Source: Glomus cerebriforme
Lineage: Eukaryota; Glomeromycota; Glomeromycetes; Glomerales; Glomeraceae
Reading direction: 5' to 3'
Length of the DNA: 64,000 nt
Assembly (NCBI GenBank): GCA_003550305.1
Contig: QKYT01000255.1
Coordinates: 20,448 to 84,447 of the forward strand
A program made the translations under genes and the position numbers. Below are positions 48,352 to 60,604 of the stretch, one piece after another; within the stretch, counting starts at the first letter, position 1, and each line of letters begins with the position of its first letter. The notes under the pieces were generated by a model. It was not told the DNA's origin. It ran no database searches and saw only the letters and a list, made by a program, of their open reading frames with translations.

Positions 48352-49210
48352 TAATATATAAATAATATACATTTAATGAACAAATTTTGTAATATTGTGA
48401 TAATATTATTATAATATTATTATTCAACTCAATTTCAAATGAAAATTTCAATCAATATGATTAGAATGATGATGAGATTGATGCAAGATTGATGCTAAAT
48501 GACGAAAAAGATCGATCCTGTCACAATTGAATTATTCTAATCGATTATCGAAAAAAATTACTGATCAGATAGATTTCATTAATATATTTAAATGGATTTT
48601 TTTTTTAAAAAAAAAGAAGCTTATAATTAATTTACAATATACAAAAGAATCAAAAGAATCAATACTCACTACACATGTACTGAATAGTTTCTAAATAACT
48701 TTGTATATTTAAGAAATTTATTTTATGATATTATTTCTAGTAATTATTATCATAAATTTTGTGCTACGAGATCAAAAATTTTCTTGAGCGCGGCCTAATC
48801 ATATAAAGTAATCGATTACTTTTTTTGTCATAAAATAAAATTGTTTTTCGTTTATAATTTGCAATTTTTTTTTTTTTTTTTNTTTTTTTTTTTTACAAAT
48901 TAAAGAATCCACTGATATCTGTATATTATTTAATTTCTTAATGTACTGTATATGCTGTATATGCAGATCTTTATTAACTTTATTGCGATTTCGGGACTTA
49001 CAAACGCAAAAATTCTTACGGCGAATTTTAAATATAAATAAATTGACAAAGTTCTTTTTAAAACTGAAGTACCTTCATCAGTAATACATAAATATAATTG
49101 AGACGGTAAATCGTGGGAAATTTTATTCAAGGAATTGAATTAGATTTGGTGATCCAGTAATGATTATTGACTCCAAGTCAGCATTATTAGGTATTTAATG
49201 CATCAAATAG
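48352..49210. other. Intergenic, no gene seen
   Basis: A/T-rich sequence. It includes a palindromic T11A9 tract (48599-48617) and a long T-run with one undetermined base at 48882. Confidence 0.45.
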
Positions 49211-49213
49211 TAG

Positions 49214-49310
49214 TCAGTTTAGGGATGTTAACGGTCCGGTTCGGTCGGTCTTGGTCCGGGTCCTTATCAGTCCGCGGTCTAGGACCAGACCGCGGACCGG
49301 GACCGATCGG
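49214..49310. repeat. GGTCCGG-rich palindromic repeat
   Basis: Clustered GGTCCGGTTCGGTCGGTC, then CCGCGGTCTAGGACC against CAGACCGCGGACCGGGACC. It is strikingly GC-rich for this window. The motif style (short degenerate repeats in both orientations) recalls the GATCTGATC ends of the 1932-3615 element. The start AGGGATGTTAACGG is hAT-like. Confidence 0.55.
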
Positions 49311-49334
49311 TTCTATAGAACTGCAGTCCTATAG

Positions 49335-49602
49335 AACGGTCCTATAGAATGGTCTTATAAAAAAAATTTTTTAACCGTCTAGATATAAATCGGACCAAAG
49401 TTATAGTGCCGGCCCGAATTATAGAATTTGTGTAAACACCGAATATTTTACTGATTGATTTTTTTTCATGTAAAGGTGTTATTATAAGTCACGTGACAAA
49501 GCATTTATAATTCGGGCCGGCACTATAACTTTGGCCCGATTTATATCTAGCCGGTTAAAAAATTTTTCTTATAAGACCATTCTATAAGACCGATGGTCCT
49601 AT
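49335..49602. repeat. Long inverted repeat (~95-bp arms, 72-bp loop)
   Basis: The left arm (49335-49432) contains ATAAATCGGACCAAAGTTAT and AGTGCCGGCCCGAATTATA. The right arm (49505-49602) is its reverse complement with only a handful of mismatches. The loop carries TCACGTGAC. It is probably a recent MITE or foldback element, given the high arm identity. Confidence 0.8.
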
Positions 49603-50319
49603 AATCATTAAATCATGTGATATAAGTGGAGTTAGAGTAAGGAAGAGTAAGGAAGAGGATTAGGATAGGATTAGTACTTTTAATAAGGGCCAAGGGTACT
49701 AGGTACTGTACAATTTAGGTTGAAAAATAGTTATTTTTTATTTTATCCAAATCATATAATAATATATATATATATAGCCTAATTAATTTTTAACGTTTGA
49801 TAAGATGACCTAAAAGTTAAGCTTACCACGAGAAATAATTATTAAACTTTTTTTTTAAAAAAAAAACGCATATATCCTACTCAAGCTTTGGATCTATTAC
49901 CAAAAACGAAAAAAAAACGCCATATAATGACATTTAAGTATGATCTAGTTGATGATCTGATATCAGATATGGGCTTCAACAGTACTTTAATTGGATTAAT
50001 TGGATTGAAACTATGTCAATTTATTATAAAATGATATCATTTTCATTGATTAATGAATAATCATTATATAATCAAGCTACATGTCTTTCGTAAAAAGAAT
50101 TAATTAAACATTTCATTGAATTAGTATTTTTCCGTCGATAACTATTAACTAATCCATTGAATTATTATTTTCCCGCCCTCCCCCGTTAGTTAAATGTTTT
50201 CCTTAATGTTTTTGAGTAACACACTCATTTTCGTCAATAAAAGGCTGAGAATTTCTCTTTGCCTTTACTCGTCTTATTTAAGTTAATTTTTTTTTAAAGA
50301 TAGTTAAATTTAATTCATA
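49603..50319. other. Upstream region of phospholipase D gene
   Basis: Non-coding, with a GGAAGAGTAA/GGATTAG purine stretch (49635-49672), an AT dinucleotide run (49759-49775), a T9A10 tract (49847-49866) and a T10A3 run shortly before the ATG. Confidence 0.4.
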
Positions 50320-53300
50320 ATGAACATCATCCTTGGAGGAGCTGTAGAAACTCTCTCCAGTCTGATAATCGGAGAACAAGGAACCAAGGGCCAATGGGAA
50401 AAAAAAAACCGTTATATGTCTTTTGCTTCTGAAAGAAATGGTTGTCATGTAAAATGGTACGTCGACGCTAAAGACTATTTTTATGCTGTCTCGGAAGCTC
50501 TAATGAATGCCAAAGAGGAAATTTTAATTGAAGACTTGTGGCTTTCGCCTGAATTGGTATGTACAAAAATTTTTAAAGAGCTTATTAACTTTTTATAGTT
50601 AATTTATCTTCATTATCCCACGTGATAATCATCATTATTTTGGAACTCCAGTATCTTCGTAGACCTCCTGCTAAGAACGAACAATATCGTCTTGATCGTC
50701 TTCTTAAAAAGAAAGCAGAAGAAGGAGTGAAGATTTATGTCGTTGTCTATAAAGAAGTGCCCAGAACGTCTACTTATGACTCTGGGCATAGTAAAGTTGT
50801 TTTGGAGGGTTTACACAAGAATATTCTCGGTAGGAATAACCTTATATTTTATTTGATTTGTCTGTGATTATCTCATAATTATCTTCTAATTTTGATTTTA
50901 TACGTATAGTGCAAAGATATCCTGATCATATTGGTGGCGTTATCTTTTGGACGGTAATTGGATTATTTTAATAATGATCATTTAATTTAATTCTATTAAC
51001 GCACATGTTTTCAATTTTATGGTTAATTTATATACGTGAAATTTTTATATTTTAGCATCACGAGGTAAATGTTGAATTAATTTACAAATTAAATCTTTAA
51101 AAATTTAAGCATTTATTAAAATTTTCCTTTGAATATAGAAAATAGTAGTTGTCGATAGAGATATTTCTTTCATTGGTGGTTTGGATTTGTGCTTGGGTCG
51201 TTATGATACTTCAGCACATCAAGTTGTCGATTTCCATAAATATTCTAATCATTATTCTATTTGGCCTGGTCAAGATTATTCAAATCCTAGAGTCAAGGAT
51301 TTTGTTGATGGTAAATTATCTATTGATTACACGTCATCATTTTCCTTTTAATGTTTTTGTTATTTACTGAATTTTTCTTTTTGATTGCAGTGAAAGATTG
51401 GGCACGATCTTTAATCGATAAAAAACAATTTGCTCGTATGCCGTGGCATGATGTATCCATCGGGTTTGTGAGTATTACATTTAACTGTAAAATACGAATC
51501 TCTCAATGATTTTATTTAAAGTTGATCTTTTATCATATACTCACAGGTTGGCAGACCTACGCTTGATGTTGCACGTCATTTTATTCAACGTTGGAACTTG
51601 ATCAAAAAAAATAAAACCGAAAATATTCCCCAATATCCAGTTTTGATTGCCAAGTCTGATCAACAACATGATCGTGAACATCCTCCACAAGTTAAACCTT
51701 ATAACTATAATAACGGAGCAAGTATTACTTGTCATCCATATGAGGGTACTTGTGATGTTCAAATTATTAGAAGTAGCACTAATTGGAGTATAGGCCTTGA
51801 GGCAGAGGTAAATTTATAATTTAACTAATTATTTTTTGTTGATTATGTATTTATATTTGAACATAATTTATATATAGCGTTCAATCCAAAATGCTTACAT
51901 CAATGTCATTGAAGAGTCTAAACACTTCATATATATAGAGAACCAATATTTCAGTAAGTCCATATTTGATGATTTAAAAATGATTTATAGAATTATATAA
52001 CGGTTTTTTGTTACGATATATTTTTTATATAGTTACTGCTACAAAAGAAAGTTACAACTATCCAGTAAAGAATCTTATTGGAAAGGTAAAATTTAATTTT
52101 ATTCATAAACCAAAAAAATTAATGATAGTGCAGATTAATATATCTTTAATTGTGTATAGGCAATTGTAGATAGAATTATTAAAGCCTATAAAAACAATGA
52201 ACAATTTAGAATCATTGTTGTCATGCCTTTGCTTCCAGCTTACGAATCAGAATTTGACTCTAGCGATGCTGGTACTGTTCGGTAAATGTCTCCGAATTCA
52301 ATATATGTCTTATTTCTTAAATAAAATATCTGAATCTTTATTCTTATTTTTTTTTTAGTCTTATCGTGCATTATCAACTTAAATCAATTTGTAAAGGTGG
52401 ACAATCAATTTTTGAAGTCTTAAAAAAGAATGGTGTAACCAACCCTGAAAGATATCTTGGAATTTATGCACTTCGTACTTATGACAAAACCGATCCTCAA
52501 GCTGTAAAAAAAGGTTTAGGTTTATTACAGGATGAATTAAAATCAGGAAAAAAACCTGACATGTCTGCAACAACAAATTACAATCCTTCCGGGGCCTATG
52601 TAACTGAAGAACTGTATATTCACAGCAAGCTTTTAATTGCTGATGACAGAATTGTTATTTGTGGTTCCGGTAAGTAGAATTTTACTCTTCGAAAATCAAA
52701 TTTTCTGCACATATATTAATTGATTTTTATTTATTCATTTTTTATTATAGCTAATTTGAATGAAAGATCACAAAATGGTGAATGTGATTCTGAAATTGCT
52801 GCTGTTATTGAAGACAAGGATTACATAGATTCCAAGATGGCTGGCAAAGATGTATTTATTTTATATTTTAAATCTTCTAAAATTTATTTTTTTTAGTATT
52901 AAAAATTTGATTTGTACTTTAGTGGAAAGCCGGAAAATTTGCAGCCACTTTACGCCGTCATATCTTTAAGGAACATCTTGGACTTCTTAATGAAACTGAT
53001 CATGAGAAAGTTAATTCATTATGTTATCCACCACCAATACCTTTTAATGATGATGAACTTTCTAAAGAAGATCATATTGTTCAGGATCCAGTTAGCGACG
53101 AATTCTATGATGACATTTGGCAACGAACTGCTACCATAAATACAGAAGCTTTTCGTAAAGTGTTTCGTTGTGTTCCAGATAACAATGGTAATTATAATAA
53201 TTCTTTAGATAAGTTTTTAATTCATTGTATTTGAAATTTATTATTTTAATAATTATTTTTTTTTTAGTTACAAGCTGGAGTGATTTCAAAAAATTTCTTC

Positions 53301-53488
53301 CAAATCGATCAAAAATTTTACCTGGTCATGTTCATGATACAGATAAATTAACGAATGAAGAAGTTGAAGTAGAACTAAGTAAAATTAAGGGTCACTTGGT
53401 ACATTATCCATTGCAATTCATGAACAAAGAAAAATTATCAGGATCAGTTGTATTCGATCCTTTCACTCCAATGGAATTATTCATTTGA
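50320..53488 (+). CDS. PLD1: Phospholipase D (14 exons)
   Basis: Predicted join(50320..50556,50652..50829,50910..50953,51056..51064,51139..51310,51391..51467,51547..51807,51878..51953,52033..52085,52160..52281,52359..52669,52751..52851,52923..53187,53268..53488), 708 aa, every intron GT-AG and in frame. It hydrolyses phosphatidylcholine to phosphatidic acid and choline at membranes. First HKD: HHEKIVVVD then GGLDLCLGRYD. Second: IHSKLLIADDR then GSANLNERS. Also ENQYF and the RIIVVMPLLPA block typical of eukaryotic PLDs. Both catalytic motifs are intact. There is no PX or PH domain N-terminal to the core, so it is a short form. Exon 4 is a 9-base micro-exon encoding HHE. The C-terminal DPFTPMELFI is normal for the family. 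Confidence 0.9.
51056..51064 (+). other. PLD1: 9-base micro-exon of phospholipase D
   Basis: CATCACGAG between TTTTAG and GTAAAT encodes His-His-Glu. The following exon begins AAAATAGTAGTTGTCGAT (KIVVVD). Together they form the first HxKxxxxD catalytic motif, so skipping this exon would remove the catalytic His while keeping frame. Confidence 0.75.
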
Positions 53489-55986
53489 TTCATATATTGT
53501 ATTTAAAAGTTTCTTTAGACAATTTTGTATTTTATTTATTTTATTTTAAATTATTGAATTTTTGTTTTAATAAATTACTATTTGTTAAAAATGTTTATAC
53601 ACTAATTATGTCGGATTTAAAAGTGGAATCAGGTTCAATCCCGAATAAGATTCTAATATTTTGTGGGTTTACAAACACGGTGTGAAATAAAATGAGTAAT
53701 TGTCCCTCATCAGAGCGTTTATTGAGTAATCTTACTAGTTATTTCTACCACAAAAACATTTTATAAATTATATGTATTGAATGGAAAATTCGAGGTGTCA
53801 AGTCAGTCACGCGTAGGATCCACTAAAAAATTTTCGATAGCGTGACTTTTTGGCCTGAGTTTGTCACATGAATCGAAATCTCTGAGAATCTGAGATGTTT
53901 AAATTTTATATTGGTAATTAGGATATTTAAATATTAATATCATTACAATAAACAAAAAGTTAAAAGTTACATGAAAAGAAAAACGCCGCTATGTTATCCA
54001 TCTGCAAGCTGTTGTGGACTATTTACATTTTATGACATCGGGTACCCATCCGTTCACATATTTTGAAATTCGAAACTCTATCTTTATAAAGATTAATTAT
54101 TTGATCCAATTTCTACCAATATTATATCATTATTTAAAAATCTTTTAAGAAATAGACAAAAACGATTTAAAAAAAAAATAGTTAATCGTATGAATCCTAT
54201 AAAAAAATAGGTTCCAATTATTAAAAGAACTTAGAACGAAAGAAACTATTGAAATTTCCTTATGCACCAAAATGATAAAATTCAATATAAAAATAATAAT
54301 AATTCGAGTAATTAAAGAATTGGTATTTATTTAGTTTTATCATAAATGATTGCGTATAAATTTACGTATTAATAAAAGTCTAACCTCCCTAGAACATGAT
54401 CAGTAAATTACATAATTAAATTGGTGTAGCCTAAAAGACAAATTATTTAACAAATGTAATACAATGTACTGTATATACAGAACAGCATATATCTAAGTCT
54501 AACAATATTAAACCCTTTATTTATATCAGATATTATTTTTAAATTCATACTCTTTGTATTTTCAACATAACCTCCCTTTCTATTCTCTTTTCATTTTTTT
54601 CAACTTCAAGTATTTATATTTCAATATTTAACCTTAAATTAAATCTAATATACCCAAGTTAATCACTTTCATTGCTTTCGTTTATTACGTCACTATCACT
54701 ATAAAAATAATTAGTATTATGATTTTAAATCGCTATAATTTAAACCTTATCTGACATTCAAATCCAGCTTCTTCGCAGTTTACTCTTCAAACTCTGTAAT
54801 CAATGTGTTTGAATTTTTAAGAACTAATTCTCTATTTTTGGCTAAAAACAAACCAAATTGGATGGAACAAAATTTTAATTTGATATATCAGATGAGCTTT
54901 GAAAATGATTCTTGGAGCTTCAAAATTTTGTACAGATTAATTTCTAAACAACGACTTTATCTGTAAGCAGTTCTCTTATTTCCAATTTGTTTTTCTACGA
55001 ATCAAAATTTTAGAAGGGCATGAGAGTAATGTTTTAATTTCAGAAACGATTTCCACTATCGGTCAATCCTAAAGTTTGAGAAGCTGATAATCAGGAAAAC
55101 TGTTTTTAAACACATCTCTCCGTGTACTTGTTTTACTGCCAGATAATTTGTTACGAAGGAATTAACTTGTGTATATATGTAATTGTATGTAATCGTTCTA
55201 ATTGATGTTATGAAAAACATCCTTATATGTACCAATGATATTTTAATCATATTTTAATCCATTTAGACTCGTTACGATCGATAAATATAATCATAGGATC
55301 ACAAGTAAATCATTTTTCCCACACAGTCAAATATATTAACCGTACGACTGAAAAATTGTGTATAAAAAAATAGGTATTCATCTGATCATTTTTTTTTCTA
55401 CTGACGAATGAAATATCTATATCTGAATATCTGATATCATTTTATTGGTTACGAATCACGATGTATTCAGAAAGGTTTATAAAAAGTATATATACCCTCA
55501 AACATCAAATTTTCACTTATTTATTTTTTCACTTATTTATTCTATTATAGCAACAAAATAAATAAAATGCTAGAGTCGTTAAATTATTTAATTATAGGAC
55601 AAAATTCTAACAATGTTTCCATTAGTAACGGACTGGACGATCGACCTTAGCGATTTAACTGTTTCAAACTTCAAGGGCATTCTCTTTAATAGAAGAGAAT
55701 ATCAAAATGAATATTTGAAAAGTCAAAATCGGCATTATAAAAGAATCATTCTCAAACAAAGATTGTTTTTCGAAATTTTAGAAAAATTAAAAATCTCATA
55801 TAGAAATCTCTTTTTATTGGGAAGGATTTTCATTCAATAGTTTGTGTAACCGAAATATCCGTTTTTGGATTTTGTATTATAAAAAAAAAAATCGCGAAAA
55901 TTAAAATATAATAAAATTTGAAAATTTATTTGATATAAAAGGCTTGGTTTCATTGATCTAATAAATATGTTGTTCATAATAACAAC
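53489..55986. other. Intergenic, small unassigned ORFs only
   Basis: 3' region of the phospholipase gene and a 2.4-kb spacer. A 75-codon frame at 55613-55840 (DWTIDLSDLTVSNFKGILFN) looks mildly protein-like and follows a TATA-like AAGTATATATACC (55488), but I recognise nothing in it. It may be a small gene or a remnant. Confidence 0.4.
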
Positions 55987-57206
55987 CTAAAGTTCTTGAA
56001 ATCTGTCACTATCATTAATATTATTAATATCATTATTTCTTGAAAATTCTTGATAATCTTGATATACTTTATAAATTGCAGAGCCAGCTGCTGCAACGGT
56101 TCTCATTGGAACTTTTGTATAAACCACATAGCCAACTGCTGCAGCGGCAGCAATTCCGGCAACTGCACCTGCAACTGATATGGAAGGTATGGAAGGTGAA
56201 TCTTCTTCTTGAACTGAAAAAAAAAAATTTTTTTTTTAATAAATTTACTGTATTAATTAATGAAAATGCGACACGCTTAAGATGATTGGTTACCTTGGGC
56301 TGGAAAAGTTGGTCGATTATTGTAACTTATAGGAGCTTGAAGTTCATTGTTTCTTCGTGAAAGGTCATCAATTTCTTCAAGATTTTGTACAATAATTTCA
56401 TCATTATCATCAATAAATTCAAACGTGACTTTTTTCCGGCTATTCTCATCAAGATTATTCGTAAATATTGCACCAATAAGTGTAATATATTTTCCATTAA
56501 ATTTTTCTGAAGCTTTGTTTTTATATTTTAAAGCTTGAGTTCTAACGGCATCTTTACGAGATATGTTCACGTTAGTTCCATTTTTCACATTTAACCATTT
56601 AACTTCAACTACGATGAAGACACCAGAATCGGAAGCGAAGATAAAATCTCCTTCATGACGATTATTACCATCATATGATTCCCAAGAATATTCAAATAAA
56701 TATTCAAATCCAGGAAGATAATTTTTTAAATTATCTAAAAGATGTTGTTTTAATTTTCCTTCATTTATGCTTATATCCCGATCAGATAACCATTTATTTC
56801 TTTTCTGATGATCTATCTCTTGAAGATGATTGGTGAAAGGGTCATACCATTCTCTTGAAATTTTTAAAAGACCTCTAATTAAGGGAACTTTATAAAATTT
56901 ATTCCAATTAAAATCTATTTTCCAAGTACCGATTGAATGACTTTTTATTTCTTTATGTAATATGTTATTTCTGAAGAGTTGACCAAATTCTTCATTAATA
57001 TAATTTTCTATTTCATAAATGTTACGAATTTGACCATGTAACATTGTACAAAAAATTTCTGCTGAAGTATATTCATTTTGAATAGCTTCAAAAATTTCCT
57101 TACAAATTTGTAAAATAAGACCTTGTTTATCTTTATTAATTAATGAAGGGTAAGTTACTGCTGGGTAATCAACATTACAACTATGACAATGACAGGCTAA
57201 ACTCAT
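55987..57206 (-). CDS. PD-(D/E)XK nuclease-like protein with C-terminal membrane anchor (copy 1)
   Basis: Predicted complement(join(55987..56213,56294..57206)), 379 aa, with one 80-bp phase-1 intron. N-terminal CHCHSC motif (residues 5-10), possibly metal-binding. The middle shows the restriction-endonuclease-fold signature: EGDFIFASDSGVFIVVEVKW, with Asp187, then Glu201-x-Lys203 at the end of the next strand, and a helix TQALKYKNKA supplying Gln224. The second exon encodes VAGAVAGIAAAAAVGYVVYT, an Ala-rich single membrane helix near residues 316-337, and a polar tail. So it appears to be a potentially active nuclease-like domain tethered to a membrane. I do not recognise a named family. A paralogue lies upstream in tandem. 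Confidence 0.75.
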
Positions 57207-57992
57207 TGTTATACGAGAGTTGGGTTAAAAGAGAATATATAAACCACACGAAAATTTTAAATCTTTTATAATTATTTTAAAATAACCGAATTTGAACAAA
57301 AAAAAATATGATACGTGATAATCATGATTAAAGGTTTCCCATTATGCGGGCGTATATATTCACATGATAATACACTTGCAATCAAAATGTAAGTCGCAAC
57401 TTACTGTATGTTGACAATGTTAGCCGGCCTGCTAATCTCCTTAATCGGCTTAGTTGTTTTTTTTTAATATCGATTATTTCACAATAAATTAAATTGTAGA
57501 TTGTAGACTGGGACTAGTTAAACGAGGTTAGACAAATTTCTTGACGTAATACAATTCTTAAATCCTTGCCGGAGTTGCGATCAAACACAGTACAGTTTCG
57601 AAGAACTAATTTCAGACAAGTTGCATTATTATTAATTTCCAAAGCATGTAATATATCAATATATCTCTTTTTTTCATTTTTTATTATCAAATAATTAATT
57701 ACCGTATTTTACTGAAAATAGGCACATCTTGAATATAAGCACCACTACATTTGTATGATACCTGACATTTGTAAAATTTATTGTCATTGTAAAATTTTAA
57801 CAATACAGTTCACATGAAGTAAATAAGCTATTCTAACTGTCATTAAAAGTATCAATATCACTAATAACTTTCGTCATCGGTTTCATTGATCATTTTTGAA
57901 TAAATATATTTTTTTTCTTATACTGAAAATAAGCATCTCTATAGAAAAAAAGGGTGGTATATTTAAAAAAATATATATTATACCAATAAAAT
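57207..57992. other. Spacer between nuclease-like paralogues
   Basis: Non-coding. TACTGAAAATAGGCAC (57710) and TACTGAAAATAAGCAT (57922) form a diverged direct repeat. No gene seen. Confidence 0.45.
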
Positions 57993-59112
57993 TTATTCCT
58001 TATTATTTCTTGAGAATGTTTGATAAATTACGTAGCCAGCTGCAGCTGCAGCTGCAATTTTAGCAATAATACCCGTATTCATAACTGATCCTTCTTGAGC
58101 TGCTAAAAAAATAAAAAAGATATTTTTTAATGAACATATTAACTAATAAAAAACGATATACATAAATTAAATTACCTTGTTGGACTGAAATTGTAGCTTG
58201 ATTATTATAACTATTATAACTATTATAACTATCGTAACTTAAAGGAGTCTGAGATCCATCGTATCTTCGTGAAAAATCACAAATTTCTTTAAGATGTTGC
58301 GCAATAACTCCATCATTATTAATAAATTCAAATGTGGGGTTTTCCGAGCTATCCATATCAAGATCATTCGTAAATGTTGCTCCAAGAAGTGCAACATATT
58401 TTCCATTAAATTCTTCTGAAGCTTTATCTTTGTGATTTAATGCTTGATCTTTTACATCATTACGAGATAAATTTATTGACCTTCTTGTATTACGTCCACA
58501 TTTCACGTTTAACCATTTAGCCCCAACCACAATGAAAATACCAGAATTTGAGGCGAAAATAAATTCTCCTTCATAACAATTATTATTATCATCATATGAT
58601 TTCCAAGTACATTCAAATAAATATTCAACTCCTGGTAGGTAACCTTCTAAATTATCTATAAGATGTTTTTTTAATTTCTCTTCATTTATATTCCTCTTTT
58701 GACTATCTATACTTTGAAGATAACGAGAAAAATCGCTATAAGATTTCCTTGAAATTTTTAAGAGACCTTTAATTAAGGTATCATTATTAAATTCATCCCA
58801 TTTAAACCCTATTCTCCAAATACCAATTGGAAGTTTTTTAATTTCTTTATCTAATAATTTACTTTCAAAGAGTTGATTAAATTCTTTATTAATACAATTC
58901 TCTACTTCATTAATGTTACGAATTTGTCCATGTAACATTTTATTTCCATCATAAGAAATTTCTGTTGAATTATGATTTAATTGAATGGATTCAAAAATTC
59001 TTTTACAAATTTGCATTATAAGATTTTGTTCATCTTCGTTATTTGATGAAATAATATAAGTGTTTGATGGATATTTAATATTACAACTATAACAGTGACA
59101 ATTTAGACTCAT
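57993..59112 (-). CDS. PD-(D/E)XK nuclease-like protein with C-terminal membrane anchor (copy 2, degenerate site)
   Basis: Predicted complement(join(57993..58102,58176..59112)), 348 aa. Paralogue of the 57206 gene, with the same intron position and phase. MSLNCHCYSC N-terminus; Met17 of the longest frame is chosen because it aligns with copy 1. The core reads EGEFIFASNSGIFIVVGAKW: the Asp has become Glu183 and the E-x-K has become Gly197-Ala-Lys199, so the catalytic Glu is missing. A Tyr/Ser/Asn tandem (SYDSYNSYNSYNN) precedes the intron. The last exon is short and Ala-rich (IIAKIAAAAAAGYVIYQ), again a membrane helix, with a very short tail. The frame is intact, so it is probably expressed but inactive as a nuclease (inference). 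Confidence 0.75.
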
Positions 59113-59160
59113 ATTGTTAATAAAAATAAAGGGTTGGGTTGAAAGGGATAAATGTTCCAA

Positions 59161-60600
59161 AAAAAAATTCTTTAAAATAAAAAACTGTGAAAATTGGCCG
59201 AATTTAGAAACAAAACCATTCTTGATTTAGATTATCTCATTGTTACCAACAAACGCCCAATCTTATGAATATACAGCCTATTTACCTGTATAATACAGGC
59301 ATAATATTTGACCTGTATTCTGGTACTTTTTTTTCGTCTAAGAATACTATTTTAAAGGTATGATATTTTTCAAATTTACTATAATTAAAATGCAGTGATT
59401 ATAGTGATACTATCTGCTATTAATTGCAAAATTCTAACCAAATCTGAACATTAAAGAAAATGTATTCTTAGGGAGTTGTTATATGGCATACTGTTTAATT
59501 TTATAAATTATTATAGTATATGATTTATCTTTTTTATCAAAAAAAAGATAAGAAATATTATTGTTAGGTGTTTATGAATATTTATTGATAGATTACTTAG
59601 AAAAGTTTCATGAGTAATATTAATGTTAATTATTACAGAGATACCTTAAACAATATTATGCCAATTATTAAAAAACAACATAAATATGGGAAAGAAACTA
59701 CATCATTCTGAAGATATTCGAATATTTTTTTTTCTGGATTTAAATATATTGTCAATTTTTGATAAAGATACAATAATAGTGTGAAGATAGTTATAACATT
59801 AAAGAAGATGAAATTGGCAATTTGATATTTGGATAATTTATTTAATTCTTGAAGTCAGGTTGCTTAGGTATAATAGCAAAAACTTCTGAAAAGATGCTAG
59901 AATTAACATGCTATAACAAAAATATCATCAGCGCAGTAAAATTTGATAAGCATTTTCACGTGCCAGGCAAAAAAATCTTTAATAACGCATTAAGCAATAA
60001 ATATGAAGTGGATAGAATGTTCTAAAAATAAGACGTAATTGTAATTGTGGAATCAGATACATTTTTTTTAACTCAGTTGCAATTTATACTATAGGTTTGA
60101 AATTACTTAATCTTAGGAAAGTTCTTGCAAAACTTATCTAAAATCGAAACTTTTATAAAATCTGTGTGGGTGGAAGGTATAGGCATAGATATGTGTGGGA
60201 AAATTTATCTTGGGTAGAGAAAGATTATGGGGGTGAGAATCTCGTAGTTAACAATATAGTTAGATGTAGAAATTTACAAAATTCCTGAGAGGGCAAAGAA
60301 ATAACTTGATGCTAGGACTCGCATTAAAATGTCCTAGAATCCGCATACTCCCTCCCTCTTTGATAGCATCATATGTTTCTCTTGCTACCTCACTTTATTT
60401 AATAAAATTTTGCCCAAATAAGGCTTTATATTTTTTAATATGCATTGGAAAAAATAAGTTGCGCAAATATATTATTTATTTCATGATTTATTACATTTTT
60501 ATGATTTAAAATGAAAAGTTATATATACGTCGTAGCTTGCAATAAAAATTTATTTATAACCATCAATAATTGAATATATATATATATTTTCAAATTTTCT
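59161..60600. other. Intergenic, no gene seen
   Basis: Non-coding by eye. It contains a GATTTATCTTTTTTATC/GATAAG hairpin (59521-59551). The 67-codon frame at 60306 is judged chance. Confidence 0.4.
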
Positions 60601-60604
60601 CATC

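Noticed and set aside
53625..53650. GGTTCAATCCCG resembling a tRNA T-arm
   Set aside because: Stem does not pair and no cloverleaf can be drawn.
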